64,000 nucleotides of DNA from Hedera helix (GCA_947179155.2 OX359281.1:42505467-42569466), one strand, 5' to 3'; shown: positions 1 to 14,634, numbered from the stretch's first letter. Numbers and translations are program-made. The notes: generated by a model not told the origin, from the sequence alone.

Positions 1-381
1 AAAGTAAAATTGACTATTTTTAAATTAATTTTTATACCATTTTTACCAAAATATAGACGGCATACAATTTACTACTAATCTTAATTTTTATAATTTAAAA
101 AAATTAAAATTGAGCATTTAATTTGAAACGAAAAAAGTACTTAAATAAGAGGGGGGAAAAGGAGGTGAGAGTGCGCTAATAAAATGACATGCTTATAATT
201 ATTTTTATATATTTAATATATACCAAGTCATTCACGTCTCTTAAGTTTTAACCATTCAATCTCTGTATAATATATTATTATATTTTCAATCATAACATGC
301 ATATAAATGTGTTTTCGATTGGTCTTAAACTTTTGTATGAAAGAAACATTCTAAAAGAGGTGAGAATCTTGTGGAGAAGGA

Positions 382-420
<39 letters not shown>

Positions 421-1666
421 CGCGCGTATTTGTTGTATAACTCGTTTCCAAGTATAGTGGTTGATTACTTATCCCCGAGCTTGACCCTACGCTTACTATT
501 TCTCTGCAGTGCACCAATATGCCTGACGCTGATAAACAAGGAACTCAATTCCTTCTTTCCTTCCCCTCCCTTCGCCTATAAATTCAATGAAAACGAATGA
601 ATTACTGTTAGTGTAATTTATTTTTACATTAAAGTTAATTTACTTATATTCTTATATAAGTATCAAGTATTTCAAATTATTTTGATGTAAAAGAGATATA
701 AATAATAATTAATGAAAATTCATTTTGTTATAGGATATTAATTAATATTATTATCATTATTCATTAATAAATAAAAACACATAATAAAACATGCCGTCCG
801 GAATTAGACTAGTTATTTATTGCAATAAAAGTCTTCCATCACAATAAATTAGTGCCATTATTACTGCATAAAAAAGTCTTCTCACAATCTCTACCATTTG
901 GAATAAAAAATTTGTGGATAAAATAACCTTCAACTTTTTATAAAATGATCGGTGTATCCTATTTTATATCTCTATACTCACACGCTTAAGAATATAATAT
1001 CTTTGTTATTATAGGTAAGGATATAATAGTCCAAACAATAAATTTTTATCTAATTTTTTAAATAATTTTAGACAAAACAAACATAATATAAAATTATTTT
1101 AAGTTATCCTTGAAAATTTTCATTCTAAACAAACAAGTGACAAATTATTTAATCTTAAGATTAATAATCATTTGCATACAACCATGACTCCAGGAGACCT
1201 CACCCAAGTATTTTTAATACAAAGTAGTCTTTGTAAAGCAGTTTAGCGGACTTAATTCTATGGGAATTTCTTTTAATGGAAGTAGTAATCATCTCAATCT
1301 GGATGGCTGATCACAAGTGTTGGAAAGGATAATCAAATTATACTTGAGCAATAACAGATGAAAAGCGTTACACTTAAGGATATAAGTATAATAAATGTAG
1401 TAAAAATGTGTTATAATCTGGGGAGGATAAACTCAGTAATATATTAATTTTTTTTAACGGAAAGGATTTTATTTCATCATCATTTAAGATTCAAATAGAA
1501 ATGACTCAAATAAGTCATCAAAAGAAACACATGAAAGCTAGTGCATTGCCTAACTTCCTGCATTCCAACCTTCCCCGGCAGGCACGAGCTATATAAAACA
1601 ATGAAACCAACCTAACCGTGAGATTTCGCTTCTTTGCAGGTTTTTGACAAGTTTCGATTTGTCATT
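1..1666. other. AT-rich spacer and 3' flank of the EMB8-like gene
   Basis: No convincing gene is visible here. The stretch is AT-rich and the only open frames are short, with no recognisable motif. The segment next to 1667 should include the 3' untranslated region of the minus-strand hydrolase gene, but I see no unambiguous polyadenylation site. A short GC-richer patch near 460-590, with a TATA-like CCTATAAATT on the plus strand, might be a gene edge or promoter; nothing downstream supports it. Confidence 0.5.
384..426. repeat. compound (AT)n(GC)n microsatellite
   Basis: About 32 bp of alternating AT passes directly into 11 bp of alternating GC. Alternating purine-pyrimidine runs of this kind are prone to slippage and to non-B DNA. 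It lies in spacer with no gene around it. Confidence 0.9.
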
Positions 1667-4600
1667 CTAGTTTTTACTCGGAAGCTCAAGTTTTTCAGCA
1701 TCCGAGAACATTTCATGAGCCTTCCCATTTTGAGTTATCGTCCTTTCAGATGGTTCTTCAACCACATCCACAGGTGCTACCATTCCGTTGCTGACACTAA
1801 TGTATGGGCTCTGCTCAATCAGGGGTTCCTGTGGGGAACAGCGTCCCTGTGTTTTTGTCTGCAAAAAATAACAATGAATAATACGAGTGTGAGGAAATAA
1901 GAAACATTTCTCTAAAGGTCGACATTTGACAAAAAATATAATAAATCTCTCTATTACTGCAAATCTCAACCAAGCCGATCTAAGTTGACTGAATTTGTTT
2001 TGTATTTAGTAAAATGAGACCCGAACTGAACCACTAAAAATTCTTAGGTATATCCTAATAGTAAGGTAAGATCATTTTAATTTTAATTAATTAATTTATT
2101 ATTTTAATTTTAATTTTTATGTTTTTCTTTTATTTTTTCGCAATCAGGGGTATCTGAACCTCATAGAGAGTGAGCATTAGTGGTAGAGTCTAGTAACAGT
2201 CAAGATCTATGAGCTTAATTACTAACATACTTATTCTAACAGCCAAACAAAGAGTTTGAGATTTGCACCTTCTTTTGTTTATGCATAAGAGGACTAGAAT
2301 GAAGAACGCCAAGGAATTCATTTACCGCTCTCACCCACCTATGAAAGAAATAGCAAGTGAAAAACCATGAAGCCATGACACTAGAATAAGCTTTCAATGC
2401 AATAACATTCAAATGAACAACAACTAATTATCCATATAATAGTGAAAACAATCCTAACACAACAGGCTTCATAGGTTCTGTCCGATTTTAGACAAAGCAA
2501 TTAAACCAAGTTTTCCGCTCTAGCTATTCCCTTTGGGTTTTATAATATTAGTATTAAATAGGAAAAATCTTGGAATTCATTTGTATAGACAACATATAAA
2601 ATAATTAAAAAAAAAAAAACAAAGTAAGATTTTGTGGCTAACCCTAATAAAAACAGGCCCATATCATCAAAATACATAATATTAATGAAGACAGACTAAC
2701 AAGTTTTCAGAGCTATCAGGACAACATTTTAGAATACTTTCGCATATAGATCGAAATATTAAGAGAATGTTAAGGTACCATAAGCTGGATGCTGTTATCC
2801 CCTCAAAATAGCCCAGATGTCCACCATGTTTCGTCGTAGCCAGAACGACATTTTTATTTGCTCTGTGAAGAAAGTTTAGTATTACTAAAATAGTAAAAGA
2901 AAGATGAAGAGAGTGGAAATGTATGCGGTTGGTTACTTAAAGTAGAGCAATTTTACCTGCATTCGTCCCAAGGTATGGCTTCCGCAGGACAAACTGGATC
3001 ATCCATAGAACTTATACAGAGCAGTGGAACAGCCACACCTTTCACATAAGAAGCACAGCTAGCCCACCTGTAGTACGTATCCACAGTCTTGAAGAAGAAA
3101 AATGTTATCAACAGCATTTAGAGGAGAAAAGTAAGGAAAATGATTAATATGACGACTAATTTTATGACAAATTTGGATTGCAAGTAATGTGGAACGGTAA
3201 GCGATAAGATAGGATCATAGCGGGTCTCTTCATTATTCCCTCTAATCCCCTATATCCACATATGTCAATATTTAACATCAACAAATATTTGTTGTCATAT
3301 ATAGCAACGCCCGAAAAGAAGTTACGTCAATGTGTGTGTGTTCGTGTGCGCAAATGAAAGCAAGATGGGCTTAATACCTCAATTTTTTCGACAACGCAGG
3401 TGGCATATTTATCCCAATCCCGAACAGTACGTGTCTTTAAAAGTACAACCAAACACAAAACATTAGTCAGTATGGAAAAGTGGATTGTGCCTATCATTTA
3501 TTCAATTCTTCCATATTGACACAGTACTATATATTCATAAAGTTATCAGTTCCAGAGAAGAAACCAACCTTTAAGATGCCTTCCCAGTCAGCATGTTTAG
3601 TAAATTGAGCCTGATTTCTATAATAAGCAACTATTATTAGATTTAGATATATGAAACCAGCCAATTATTGCATGAAAAAACAAATACAAATACAAATAAA
3701 TGTACAATGAAAATAAAAACCGTTTTACAATAGAAAATTCATATATTAAAATGGCTACAATGAATTAGATTTGATATTTAAATTTAAGTAAGAAGGTTCT
3801 GCAGACATACAAGTGTGCATAAGCTTGAAGACCAATAGCAAGAACTCTGTCATACACCCTTTGCACAAGTCTCCGTGCTATGAATCTGGAACCAATCTGG
3901 GAACAGGGGAAAGAGATTGTTAAGAATATTACATTGCCTATAAGGGCATATTTTAGGATAGAGCTTAGCAGTACATATGCTAAAAATGAATATTTGGAGT
4001 TATATAATGTTTCTATCCGGCAAAAGTTATCACATTTATGATTTCAGGCAAATTAATGAAGTCAATTTTTAATGACCAAAAATCCTAGTTTATGAAAACT
4101 TTCGAATATTACCATTAAGATACTTCAACATATAACTTTGTGTGTGTACTCATAGTAGGTTCCATTAAAGAGTATAGTATATTGCCGTAATATTCCATGA
4201 AAGATTGAATATCATCTACATGTGAAAATAAAACTCAATTGCAGTAATCTTTGCAGGCTGGATGTACTGGTGTTTGGCAAGAAAACTATGACTGCATTAG
4301 TTATCGGGGAAAAAAAAAGAACATCAGCAACATCAAGCAATAAAGGAAAAGGCATTGCAAAGATACAACATAGATGCTAACTGTGCTGCTATGATGCTAA
4401 TAGTAGTGCCTTTGAGATAAAAGGAGTTCTCGCGAAGGAAGGACTGCTCAAGATGGGAGACCATTCAAGTAAAGCATTATAAGTGGAAGAAAAAGATACA
4501 AGGTTCTTAGGAAAGAACTCGCCAACCCCTCTTAAATTATAAAAAAGACAACCCTCTAAAAAACACAAACACAATAAATCCACAAAGAATCAAGAAACTT

Positions 4601-7600
4601 CATGTTTTGAATATATCTAACCTGAAAAGTTGACACATTGTTTCTAAAATTCATGAGAAGTTAAATTACTAACCAAAAGGTCCCACGGAGAGCATATGAC
4701 AGCAGCACCAGCAACAGGACAATTGTCCCCATCTTCTCCAAGATATTTTCCCTGGTGGCAATAATTCAAAAAGATATTAGCAATGCATGTTTTACACTTG
4801 AATAAACAACAAAAAAATTATTTAAGAATCAACTCAAGTAATCACATTGTAGCATTTAATTTATGGATGTTATACTGGGATTGAACTGTGAATTATCAAC
4901 TAAAATCCAATTTAAAGCAAGACATAAATACAGATAAATAACGCTTAAAACATATAAATAAATAAATAAATTACGTAGAAATAGTTATTCATTAATATGG
5001 GGGAAAGGATGTCAAAGTAATGAGAGATAATTTGTGATGTGTTATAACTGTGTAGTTATTTGAGTCATAAGTTACCATTCTCATTTATGGTCAGAGGGAG
5101 AATTAAAGTGAGTACTTTCGGTTTTTCTTTCGATAAGTAAATAAATCTGTTGAAGCTAAAAAAAATTGGGGATAACCCAAAGCACAGGAGAAGACGGGTA
5201 CTTTGAGTATAAGAGCTTTCAAGAATAGAGGAAATTGAAAATTTTGAGTTACAATCATTTCCATAAGGCTGAAACTGAAAGTAGATCAGATAATATACCA
5301 CAATGTTGGCACCAATACTAGTTCCAACAAGAAATAGTGGAGCCTCGGGGTATTCATTCCGGAGATGGTTAATGACGTCTCGTATATCCTTTGTCCTACC
5401 AGCGTTATAGAAGTGATCAGACTGCACAGACAATAAAATAATACAATTATAATAACTGTGAGAAACAACGTAGTCCTAAACAATTTCTTTTTCATTAATA
5501 ATATAAAGATAAAGCAAAAAAAAATCCTTAGCTAGAGACCATCATGAATTATACAGACATGTTACACATATTGGGGGATTAAATTTTACCCAAAACCTAG
5601 AATGAAAAGATCGCAGGTTGTTTCCACAACTTATTAGATATTGTATCATAAAGAAGAGAACAGTAAAGCCAAATTGTCGGTGCTAAGCCAATGTTACGTG
5701 GATTGCGATTCAATACATACATAAAACAAAAACGAGAGCATAAAACATCACTTTTCCGTATTACGGAATATGGTAGGGGTAGGTTTCTTCGATTGCTTAG
5801 TTGTTATTAATCCTACTCTGCAAATAGCTTTTTCTAATAGATACAGATAAAACTGACTGGGATATATTTAAACTGGTTGAGTTATTCTATGCATAGTGTC
5901 ACACACATTCGCATTTTCGAGGAAGTTATGCATGTCATCATTTGCTGGTCCCCATAAGGCACTCATTGGGCTACACAAGTTAGCATTCTCTAGAACCTTC
6001 TTACATATTAGGATTTCTAGAAGAGTGTTTTAAATTTACCCATGTGATGATTATGTTTGCAAGTATCCTAGAAATATTAGAGGATGTTTCTAAATCATCC
6101 TAGCCCTTTAGTAAATTGAATCTAACCATTGTTTGAATACGAAGGAATGTCCCTCATCTGTTATCATAATGCGGAGTTGTAATCATGCTTGTGCAATAGG
6201 AAAAATAAAAATTGGATCACCAAATTTGATGATTTGGAATGAAAGTGTAACATGTTTTAGAATTTGAAAATGTTAGAATTACAAAACTCTTCTGATTTCA
6301 ATCTTCTTCACTCTCTCAAGTTCATAATGATGAATCTTTACAACTAAAAATTAAAATCACTCACAGTGAATGAAACGCCCCCCATTCCTCGGTGATTGCA
6401 TACCACAACATTCCATCCACGGCTTGCCGTATTGAAAGCAAGAAACTTTATATACTGCAATACATTTGGCAAAGTAACCAGACCACATCACCCCATTATA
6501 GAAGAAAAAACTAAAAGATTAAAATATTAGTTGGCCGGGCTTTAAAAAGTAGCATATGTTTTATCACTCCCCTTCATTTCAAAATTCCAACTTGAGGAGC
6601 ATACAAAGGTTGATCAAGCTACAAAACAAACTAGAATGCAAGCGCACTAAGATAATAGGGAGAACCAATGTAAGAGGAAGACACAAATCAAAGACCTAGA
6701 GCTCTAAGTCAAGTTTACAATTTCTATAAAAGCTTAAGTTTTAGATTTTTTTTGACTATAAAATATATCATGTTCTAATAAATATCATTCTAACTTAATA
6801 GCGAAAAAAGTATTCTTCCATATTGAAATTTTAGAAGCATTTTGAAATATACAAATTCACGAAATATGCATTTCGAACATCCAAAACTAATCTTCTTTTA
6901 TATCAAGATTTTAGGTTTCTTTCATAATTAGCTATCAAATCCTTGAAATACATGAATCCCGAAAATGCAATAGTGTAATCAAGCTTGCAACCAAGCAGCA
7001 GTAAAATATCCCTTCAGGAGTTTAGATTAAAATTCCCAGTAACAAGCAGTACGTGAGACTGAGATCAACATTAGCAGGCTGGTCACAAGCTAATAAATAT
7101 AACAAGCTCTATTACATGGAGCTTTAAAACACCAACAAAAGCACTTAAAATGATATACATAAAATAGGTCTATATGTTTCAGTATTACAACTTACAGCAG
7201 CAGAAGAATCACTTGTTAAACCAGGCACCACTACCACAATTGGGGTTGTATCGTTCTTTGAAATAACGTTATTAACATTATTCTTGTCTGCAGAACTACC
7301 TAAGACTGCAGAAGTAAATGGAAGTATGAACAAAGAGACTCAAGAAAAAATACCTCCATTACACAAGTATTTTTATGTAGAGACATGCTTTCTTTATTTT
7401 TGATATATTATTCAAATATGATAAAGAATGTTACTGCTATGAAATTTGTTGAGCATCACAAGAACAAATGGGATTAACAAGAAAGCAAACCAAAAATATT
7501 GCCTAAATTACAAATAACTATACTAAATATCATTTCACCAACTACTAAGTATGAAGTAAATTATAAGCAAAAGACGCTGAAGTTAACAAGAAAAGGTGTG

Positions 7601-10600
7601 TATGATGTATACAAAGAGAGGGTAATTATAGGGGGGTCCAGGGTCCTGAATGGGAACCAAAGAGATAGTAAATATAGGGGTCCCAAATGGTATCCCAAAT
7701 TGACACATCATGGTTATATTAGTTGCTCACTAATTCATTTATTGCATTATCATGGTTATATTAATTTCTCACTAATTCATTTATTGCATTATCCATCACT
7801 ATGAAGTAGTCAACCAATATAACCATGATAGATCAATTTGGGATCCCAAATTTGGTAAACACTTAGGGACCCCTAGCATGTACACAAACACACACACACA
7901 CATATATGTATATACTTGTTAGCTATATTGTAGATAAACAAAGCAATAAGAAATAATAAGCTCATCTATAAGATGACAAGACAGTTTGATTCTGAAAAGG
8001 CAGAGATACTGCAAGTGCACCTAAAAAAGGAGGAGGAGAAGAAGAGATGCCACAAGGATGGGAGTCTAATAATTCACCAGACCATCCATATCTTCAGAGT
8101 TTAATAATCGAAAACAATGGCTTGATGTAAAACTGCATGCTCAAAGTATTGGCCGAGTTGCCTAAATCTTGGCATATTGGGTTGGTTACCTTACTCATTG
8201 ATCCAATAACAAGCCACGGTTTCAAATATTATCAATGTAAAGTTGTGTATAGGCGAAATTTCGTCGTAACAAAAAAAAATAGCGGTGTAATAGAAAAATC
8301 AAGGAGAATACACAGCGTAACGGAGGAATCAAGGTGAAATAATGGTGTTACAGAGGGAGTAATAATAACAGTAATATCAAACAATAGTACTCTTTTTGTG
8401 GAATAGAAAAAGTAATAATAATAAATAAGATACCTATATTTAAATATTAACTAATCATATATAATAATAAAAACAAATAAATTTGAATCTCTAGCACAAC
8501 GGTGCATATTGCCAGAAAACCAAAGCCGAAGCTGAAGCTGAAACCGAAATCGAGTAAAAAAAAACAACTTTCGTAATCTAGGCCGCTACCGCAACTTTGA
8601 ACAAAGTGGACAAGGAAAGACATGGATTTTAGATAACCAGGCTCACACAATGACATTTTGAAAGTGTCCAAAGTGGTGTAAAATCAGATGGATCGAATTA
8701 GATTTTAAGAGCAACAATAATTACAAATGAATCTCTGTAGGTGAGTGGAAGTGCGTGTGTGTGTGTGTGTTTGCATCTATATATGCCTTTATGAATCACA
8801 AAATTTATGTCAAAAGTTTTGTAGTACCATCTGAACTCAATAGCCAATCCAGCGCAAAAGTTCCACCATCGGATGAACGAAATAGTTCTCTGAAATAACA
8901 TTCACGGGTATTGTTAGAAAAGAAATGTGAAGTTTTCTGAAAACTTTGTAAAATAATTTAGATATGACGCCAAGCAATTACTGAATAAATATATACATAT
9001 TTTTATCCTCAAAAAAATCAACTACATAATTATTGTAAAAGCACAAACTTGGTTTGATAACACCAATTTTTGATTCAGTTTTCCTAATTCATATTAGCAT
9101 GAGCACTATCCAAATTTGTATCAATTAAATACTATCCAAATTTAAAAATATTCCTATCTCTAAGAAAAATAGAAAAAAAGATATTTTTCTTACCTATTCA
9201 AATTAGTATAAGTAATATACAAATTTATAATAATTAAATATATACCTAATGTTTACTAATTTTTATCAATTAAATTTTAAAACATTCCTATCTTTAATAG
9301 GAATTGAAAAAAAGGCATATCCTTTTTCTTTCTATTTCAATCACTTACAACAATTCACTTACATTAAACATTATCAAGATATGGTTGAGAAAGAAACATT
9401 TGAAAAATGTGAAGCCAAAAGCGCTTGAAAACAAGAACAACATCGTTTGAAAAAATAACAAACACATTCGAACACCGATCATTCAACGGAATATAAAGTT
9501 GGCGACTTAAAAGGTATATATATGAAGCTTACAATATCTAAAATTTATAATGTGTTTGTCATTGTCTAGAGTTTAGTAAACTATTTTATTTTTTTAATTT
9601 GACTATTTAAAAATTGTTTTATTGTAATATGTATACGGCTTGATTTTATTTATAATTAGTATTCTATTTAATTTGTTTTCTCACTTTTCAATAAAACTGC
9701 ATTATTACCATAAACATAAATCAAAGAAAATTCACTGATCAAAAATGTTATTAAGCAATAGTTCATAAAGAAACATTCGAGGAACGTGAAACCAATAATG
9801 CTCGAAGTTGAGAAAAATATTGTCTAAAAAAATAACAAAAAAAGAGTTTAAAACAAAACCAAAGAAGTATTTATCCATCAAAAATTATTGCATGTATTCT
9901 TTTTAATAGGCTTATTTAGTTTATATAGCTTAACAAATTTATACAGGAAAATTTTATTGCTATAATTTTATTAAAATATTAAGATATAAAAAATATCTCT
10001 TAAAATATCACATGATTTAATGATATTAATATTAGTCGTGAACTTCATTATTAAATTAATATCTTAACTAATTTAATTCATTAAAACTTTAAATTTTACC
10101 AAATCACTTGATAAATTGTATTAATAATATATGTGAATTTGAAACATAATAATTGTAACATTAGTTGAAAAATTATAGTGGATTCATTCCTAACTAATTG
10201 TCATAACTAAATTAAAACTTGAGTTTCATAATTCTATTTGGATTAGAATTTCAAGCAAATTTTGTCAATATAAACGCTAATATATAATTCCATTAGAAAC
10301 TTAAATAAAATTAAAATAATTATTTTCACATAATCATAACTAAATAAATCTACAATAATCTATTCAAATATTTAGCTTAATAGCTTATTGAAATAACCTA
10401 CAATATATAATTCAATCATTAGTTATTTGAATAACTATTTAATAGAAACAACTATATTCTCGAAATCACAATTATTATTTTTTAATTATTAAAAAAATAA
10501 ATTATTATTCATTAAAGAGATTGGTAAGCATGTATAACTTCAAAGTTCAAACAGTGCCAATTATTAATGTTTATCCATTTTACATTCCTTTTTGGCAGCT

Positions 10601-13230
10601 TCAAATTATACAGACTTCTCATTATAAACTGGTCTACATCCAATATAGAACAACTGTAATTAGAAAGTATAAATATTAACGAATACAATAAATGCCAAAC
10701 AAATTAGCCACCTGATTTCATTTACAAAACGCTTGGTCCAATTATTATTAAAATGATTTATTTAATTGTTAAATAAATTTATGACATGAAATACCTTTTG
10801 TAGCTAAAAGAAGGCGGCTTCCCTACAAACTCCAAAAGTGTAGTTTGAAAGTGTGGGCTGGCAAGCCATGGTGTTGCTAAGTACCTGCTCAATCAAAACC
10901 AAAACAGCAAAAAAAGACCAATAGCATCAAAAACAACTATTTCATGAACACAAAACTACAATCAACTTATGGTACTCCACTTTAAATCCAATAATAATAA
11001 TAATAATAATAATAATACTCTTCCTTGTAATTCTCTTCCAAGTATAATTATATCTCTCCTTTTTTCCCTTTATCTAAGTCTGATTATCTATTTCCTATAA
11101 TCTTTTCTCAGCTAAATTTATAAGAGGTAACAGAGTTAATCATTTCGGGGACCATATGTTTTTAAAAAAAATTTTTTGAAAGAAAACATCTCTTCTTGTT
11201 TCCATTAGGCTTTAGTTCATAATAGGATACTATTTGTTGATAATCTCATTTGTTTGAACAAGATAACATGAAAGGTTCAAATAAATTTTGATAAAAAGAA
11301 GAAAGATAATGTATATTACCTCAAACCATAATCTAATACAAATGTGAGAACAGAGAAGTGAGAAATGCACTACATTATTGCAATGTTTAACAAAAGAGAT
11401 GGAAGGTGCAGGAAATGGAGCTTCTGCCACCTTTCAAAGATTTTCTAAAATAAAAATAAAAATGCTCTAATTGGTCCCAATCTCATTCTCAATGTAAATC
11501 TATTATAAATACCATTTCCACATGTATACATATTACATAACTGGACAAATTTCCCAAGGCTGATAATTCTTATCCTTCACTTCTTTCTCTTTGAATTTTT
11601 CTACATCAATCAGGCACACCAAGTAAAATGTGAAACATTCCTAAATATAGGAATTAATAACTTACCTCTCAATTTATCTTACTTAAGTAATCAATGTTTT
11701 TCTAATTTGGGATAGCCTTTCAATTTTCGCTTTCAGAATTACTCATATCTAGTTTTGATAATAATGAGTATAATATATTCAAAGAGGTACCAAGGGGCAC
11801 CTACACGCATAGGAACAGGAGAACCCTGTGCCGCCCTGTCTTTCTATATCCTGTCTCTTTAAGTATTACTCCCTCCGTCTCATTCATAGAAAGAGTCCCA
11901 TTTGACTTAGAGCTTAATTAATTTGTAAAATCCTAAAATTCAAATTTGTGATTTGAATTTATTTTAATTTTTGAAATAACAAGGACTTAGTAAGTACTAG
12001 TTTAAATATTAACACTATTACATTAATCAAAATTAAATAAATTTACATTAATTTTGAATTATAGAATTATGTAAATCAACTAGGAAAAAAAATCTCTTAT
12101 TGTGAAATGGAGGTAGTAAAATTTTGTAATGGAATCAACACAATAAGGTATTGATCTACGTAAAATGTTATTATATATCTATGGAAAGGCACTCTAGCCA
12201 GTTTTAAAATAACATTGCACTAGGATTACACTTGGGAAAAATCAGAAAAGTCTTGAAAATAGAATTTTTAGAAAGAAGAACCAATTTCAGGAAATGTAAC
12301 TAATTAGTAGTATCATTTTTTTTAGGTGGTGTGATATTTTTCAGTGACTAAAAAATCCTTTTAATTTGGAATAACATGCAAATCTATGTTACCCTTAAAT
12401 AATCCTTCAATCAAATATAATAATAAATACTCTCAGCTCAACCAATAACTACGCATTTGAAAAATTAAAATTTGTGCACAAACTTTTATACTAGTTTGCA
12501 GAGAATAGAGCAATCGTTCCTTTATTTACCAATAAACCCTATTAGTAGTACCTATAAATTTAAAAGGAAATTATACCAAGAAATACATACATACATACAT
12601 ACATATACATACATATTCCATCCGTACCCAAAAAAAAAGTCCACTATCAGTCAATAAGTAGTATAAAATAAAACTCAAGTTTGTCATTTTAACACTTCTA
12701 AAGTTAACAACTTACTTATGACTGAAGTATAAAATAATTTTGTCATATAAAAAATGTCTAAGATTCAAATATAACATATTACATAAAATCTATTTTTCCT
12801 CAAAAAGCCCACGCTTCAAAGAAAAAGATAGAATCTTTAGTTTATTTACGTGGATCCATATAAAAAAATAAGAACTTATTTATACTTTTAAGTGTATACC
12901 TGGAATAAAAATATAACTTAATATTCCTAAATTCTGAAAGAGTATATATGAAAGAAATCAGATAGAATTATACCTGCCGTGAAGAATCCGACACTTGGAT
13001 ACCACAGTCTCGTAAAGCTCCGACCCGGAATCATATGTAAGTTTCACCACACTCCCTCCAGAGAAAAAATCTTCAATAAAATGAAACTCCAAGAAATTGT
13101 ACACCAAAGCAACAAAGACACAAAAAAATCCCAACAAATAATGGGAAATGGGTATCATAGTGGCGGCTTTAAGCAGGAGTTTATAGCCATTAATCGGCGA
13201 CACTTCAATGGATTCCGCACAATCCTCCAT
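1667..13230 (-). CDS. EMB8-like alpha/beta hydrolase, 14 coding exons
   Basis: Predicted serine hydrolase of the plant embryogenesis-associated EMB8 / ABHD1-3 / YheT family; the substrate is unknown, with esters or lipids likely. Coding exons on the minus strand: 13230-12974, 10884-10795, 8889-8828, 7305-7196, 6454-6365, 5421-5299, 4751-4674, 3896-3811, 3617-3569, 3434-3378, 3087-2957, 2862-2779, 2338-2269 and 1858-1667. All introns are GT/AG and the phases sum to 1479 nt (492 residues plus stop). A hydrophobic segment at about residues 25-50 suggests an N-terminal membrane anchor. Visible motifs are VVVVPGLTSDS, the nucleophile elbow GTSIG with Ser238, a DDP motif at 363-365 (catalytic Asp) and KHGGHLGYF with His393. 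The start is the first ATG of the longest frame, with a TATA-like box about 90 bp upstream. The C-terminal tail after about residue 429 is poorly conserved in this family. Exon borders are by eye; alternative splicing cannot be seen. Confidence 0.9.
7675..7875. mobile_element. small MITE in intron 4 of the EMB8-like gene
   Basis: Inverted repeats beginning GGGGTCCC at 7677 and ending GGGACCCC at 7873 are flanked by TA on both sides, as expected for a Tc1/mariner-type target site. Each arm continues inward with similar sequence (CCCAAATTGA and CATGGTTATATT recur in inverse orientation). The centre holds two head-to-tail copies of a 42-bp unit at 7707-7748 and 7749-7790. It has no coding capacity. 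The superfamily is inferred only from the TA flanks. Confidence 0.65.
10990..11016. repeat. (AAT)n microsatellite in intron 1
   Basis: About nine uninterrupted AAT units lie in the first intron of the EMB8-like gene, upstream of exon 2 in the gene's orientation. Confidence 0.9.
11867..12118. mobile_element. Stowaway-like MITE in intron 1 of the EMB8-like gene
   Basis: The left end reads TA then CTCCCTCCGTC, the classic Stowaway terminus. The right end reads AATGGAGGTAG then TA, the inverted terminus with one or two changes from GGAGGGAG. The element proper is 11869-12116 (248 bp), AT-rich and non-coding. TA target duplication and terminal sequence together fit the Tc1/mariner Stowaway group. 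Confidence 0.75.
12584..12605. repeat. (ATAC)n microsatellite in intron 1
   Basis: Five or so ATAC units are followed by a broken run of the same motif. Immediately downstream at about 12618 a sequence reading ATTCCATCCGTACCC looks like a decayed Stowaway terminus, but no matching right end was found. Confidence 0.75.
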
Positions 13231-13318
13231 TGAAGAAAGGAAATTGAAAAATACGAACAGCTATTTGGGGTTTTGTTGGGAAAAGTGAAAGAATTGGATT
13301 AAGAGTATTGGGTGGGAG

Positions 13319-13325
13319 TTTTATA
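13319..13325 (-). promoter_or_regulatory. candidate TATA box of the EMB8-like gene
   Basis: The minus strand reads TATAAAA about 90 bp upstream of the start codon at 13230, a suitable distance for a plant core promoter with a short 5' leader. This is position and sequence only; there is no transcript evidence. Confidence 0.4.
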
Positions 13326-14629
13326 TTGAGGATTTGGAGGAAAAAAAAACAAATTACGCAAATTTTTAAGTCAAATTGATTTGGTGGGCTATTTTGTTCT
13401 GGAGAGAGAATGTGGAATTTTATGAAAGAGGGTAAAATATTTAGAGTGAGATACGAATGGTGTGCTGATGTTTGGTTAAGGGAAGAGAGGAGAGTCAAGA
13501 ATGGCCGGCGGGTGATTGAAAAAGAAATAGAAACGGATAATAAGTGGGGGATGGCGGGCGCTGAGCATGGTGGACTCGCTACAAATTATTGACTAATTAG
13601 TGGTTTGCAGTTTGATCTGATGGTGTCAGGTATCTCTTGCGAGAGAAACTGACGTAATACAATCTTTATTTGTAAATTATTTAACTTAATTAATATTTGT
13701 ACGAGTTAATTTATTATTTTTTTATAAAAATATTAATTTTAGAATAATATTTTTATTACTTCTTTAAATTATAATTGATTTTTACGTTTAGTTTTGAATA
13801 ATATTTTTACGTAAAGATAATAGTCAAGTCTTTATTTTTACACTTTTTTTGTGTAAGATAATATATTTGAGTTTATCTCTCAGCCGTAAGAAATCATCTA
13901 GGTTCCTGTAGTCCCCTAATATTGAAAAATATTTTTTTATATTTTACTCTTAAATTATATATTTTTTATATTAATTTTTGAAATATATTAATTATTCAAA
14001 TTTAGTCCATCACTCGTAATTTTTTTTAGCTTTAGTTTTTAATCTATAGTACTCTTTAGTTTAGAGTTGACAAATAGATTGAGTCGTTTTAAATTAGCCG
14101 AATTACGATTAAATTGAGTCAAAAAAAGAATTTTACCAAAAATTATAGTTTTTATTGAGTTCTAAAAGTGAGGCTCATGGGCCAAGGTTTAATGAACTAG
14201 GTTGACCCCATTGGTATTTGCATATTTTTTTTATAAAATAAATTTTGAATTGAAAATATAAGATCATTGTAACGTTATTGATTTTTTTTTTTAATGAAAC
14301 ATAGAGTAATAATCACCAGGAAAAAAAAATTTGGATAGAACAAAACAAATAAGCAGTTTCAATTGATTAACTCGACACTAATAATATATAATCAATTTTG
14401 ATTAATTCATTAATTATTTTTGTCTTTTTTGTTTTTATTTTGTATTTTTATGTTGCATATGTTTATTAGTATACAATCTAAATACTATTTATAATTTATT
14501 TTGTTTTCTTAACAAAATAGTATTAAATGACGCGACATCATCGCTCCCAAATAATCCAACTACGAAAAAAAAAGTGTTAAATATCAATAATAAAATATAT
14601 TGATTTCTTTTGATTCACACGTAAAGAAT
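13326..14629. other. spacer upstream of the EMB8-like gene
   Basis: No gene is seen. The proximal part presumably holds the EMB8-like promoter; beyond about 13650 the DNA is AT-rich. A patch near 14080-14220 (containing GCTCATGGGCC) resembles one near 25270-25430 on the other side of the Gypsy element, which may mean the retrotransposon landed in an older repeat. Confidence 0.45.
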
Positions 14630-14634
14630 ATATT
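14630..14634. repeat. target-site duplication ATATT, left copy (Gypsy copy 1)
   Basis: ATATT directly abuts the outer end of the left LTR and is repeated exactly at 24984-24988 after the right LTR. The 5-bp length is normal for LTR-retrotransposon integrase. Confidence 0.9.

Noticed and set aside
8137..8350. Intronic frame in the EMB8-like gene as an extra exon
   Set aside because: Exons 3 and 4 join in phase without it, and the translated sequence has no counterpart in the hydrolase family.
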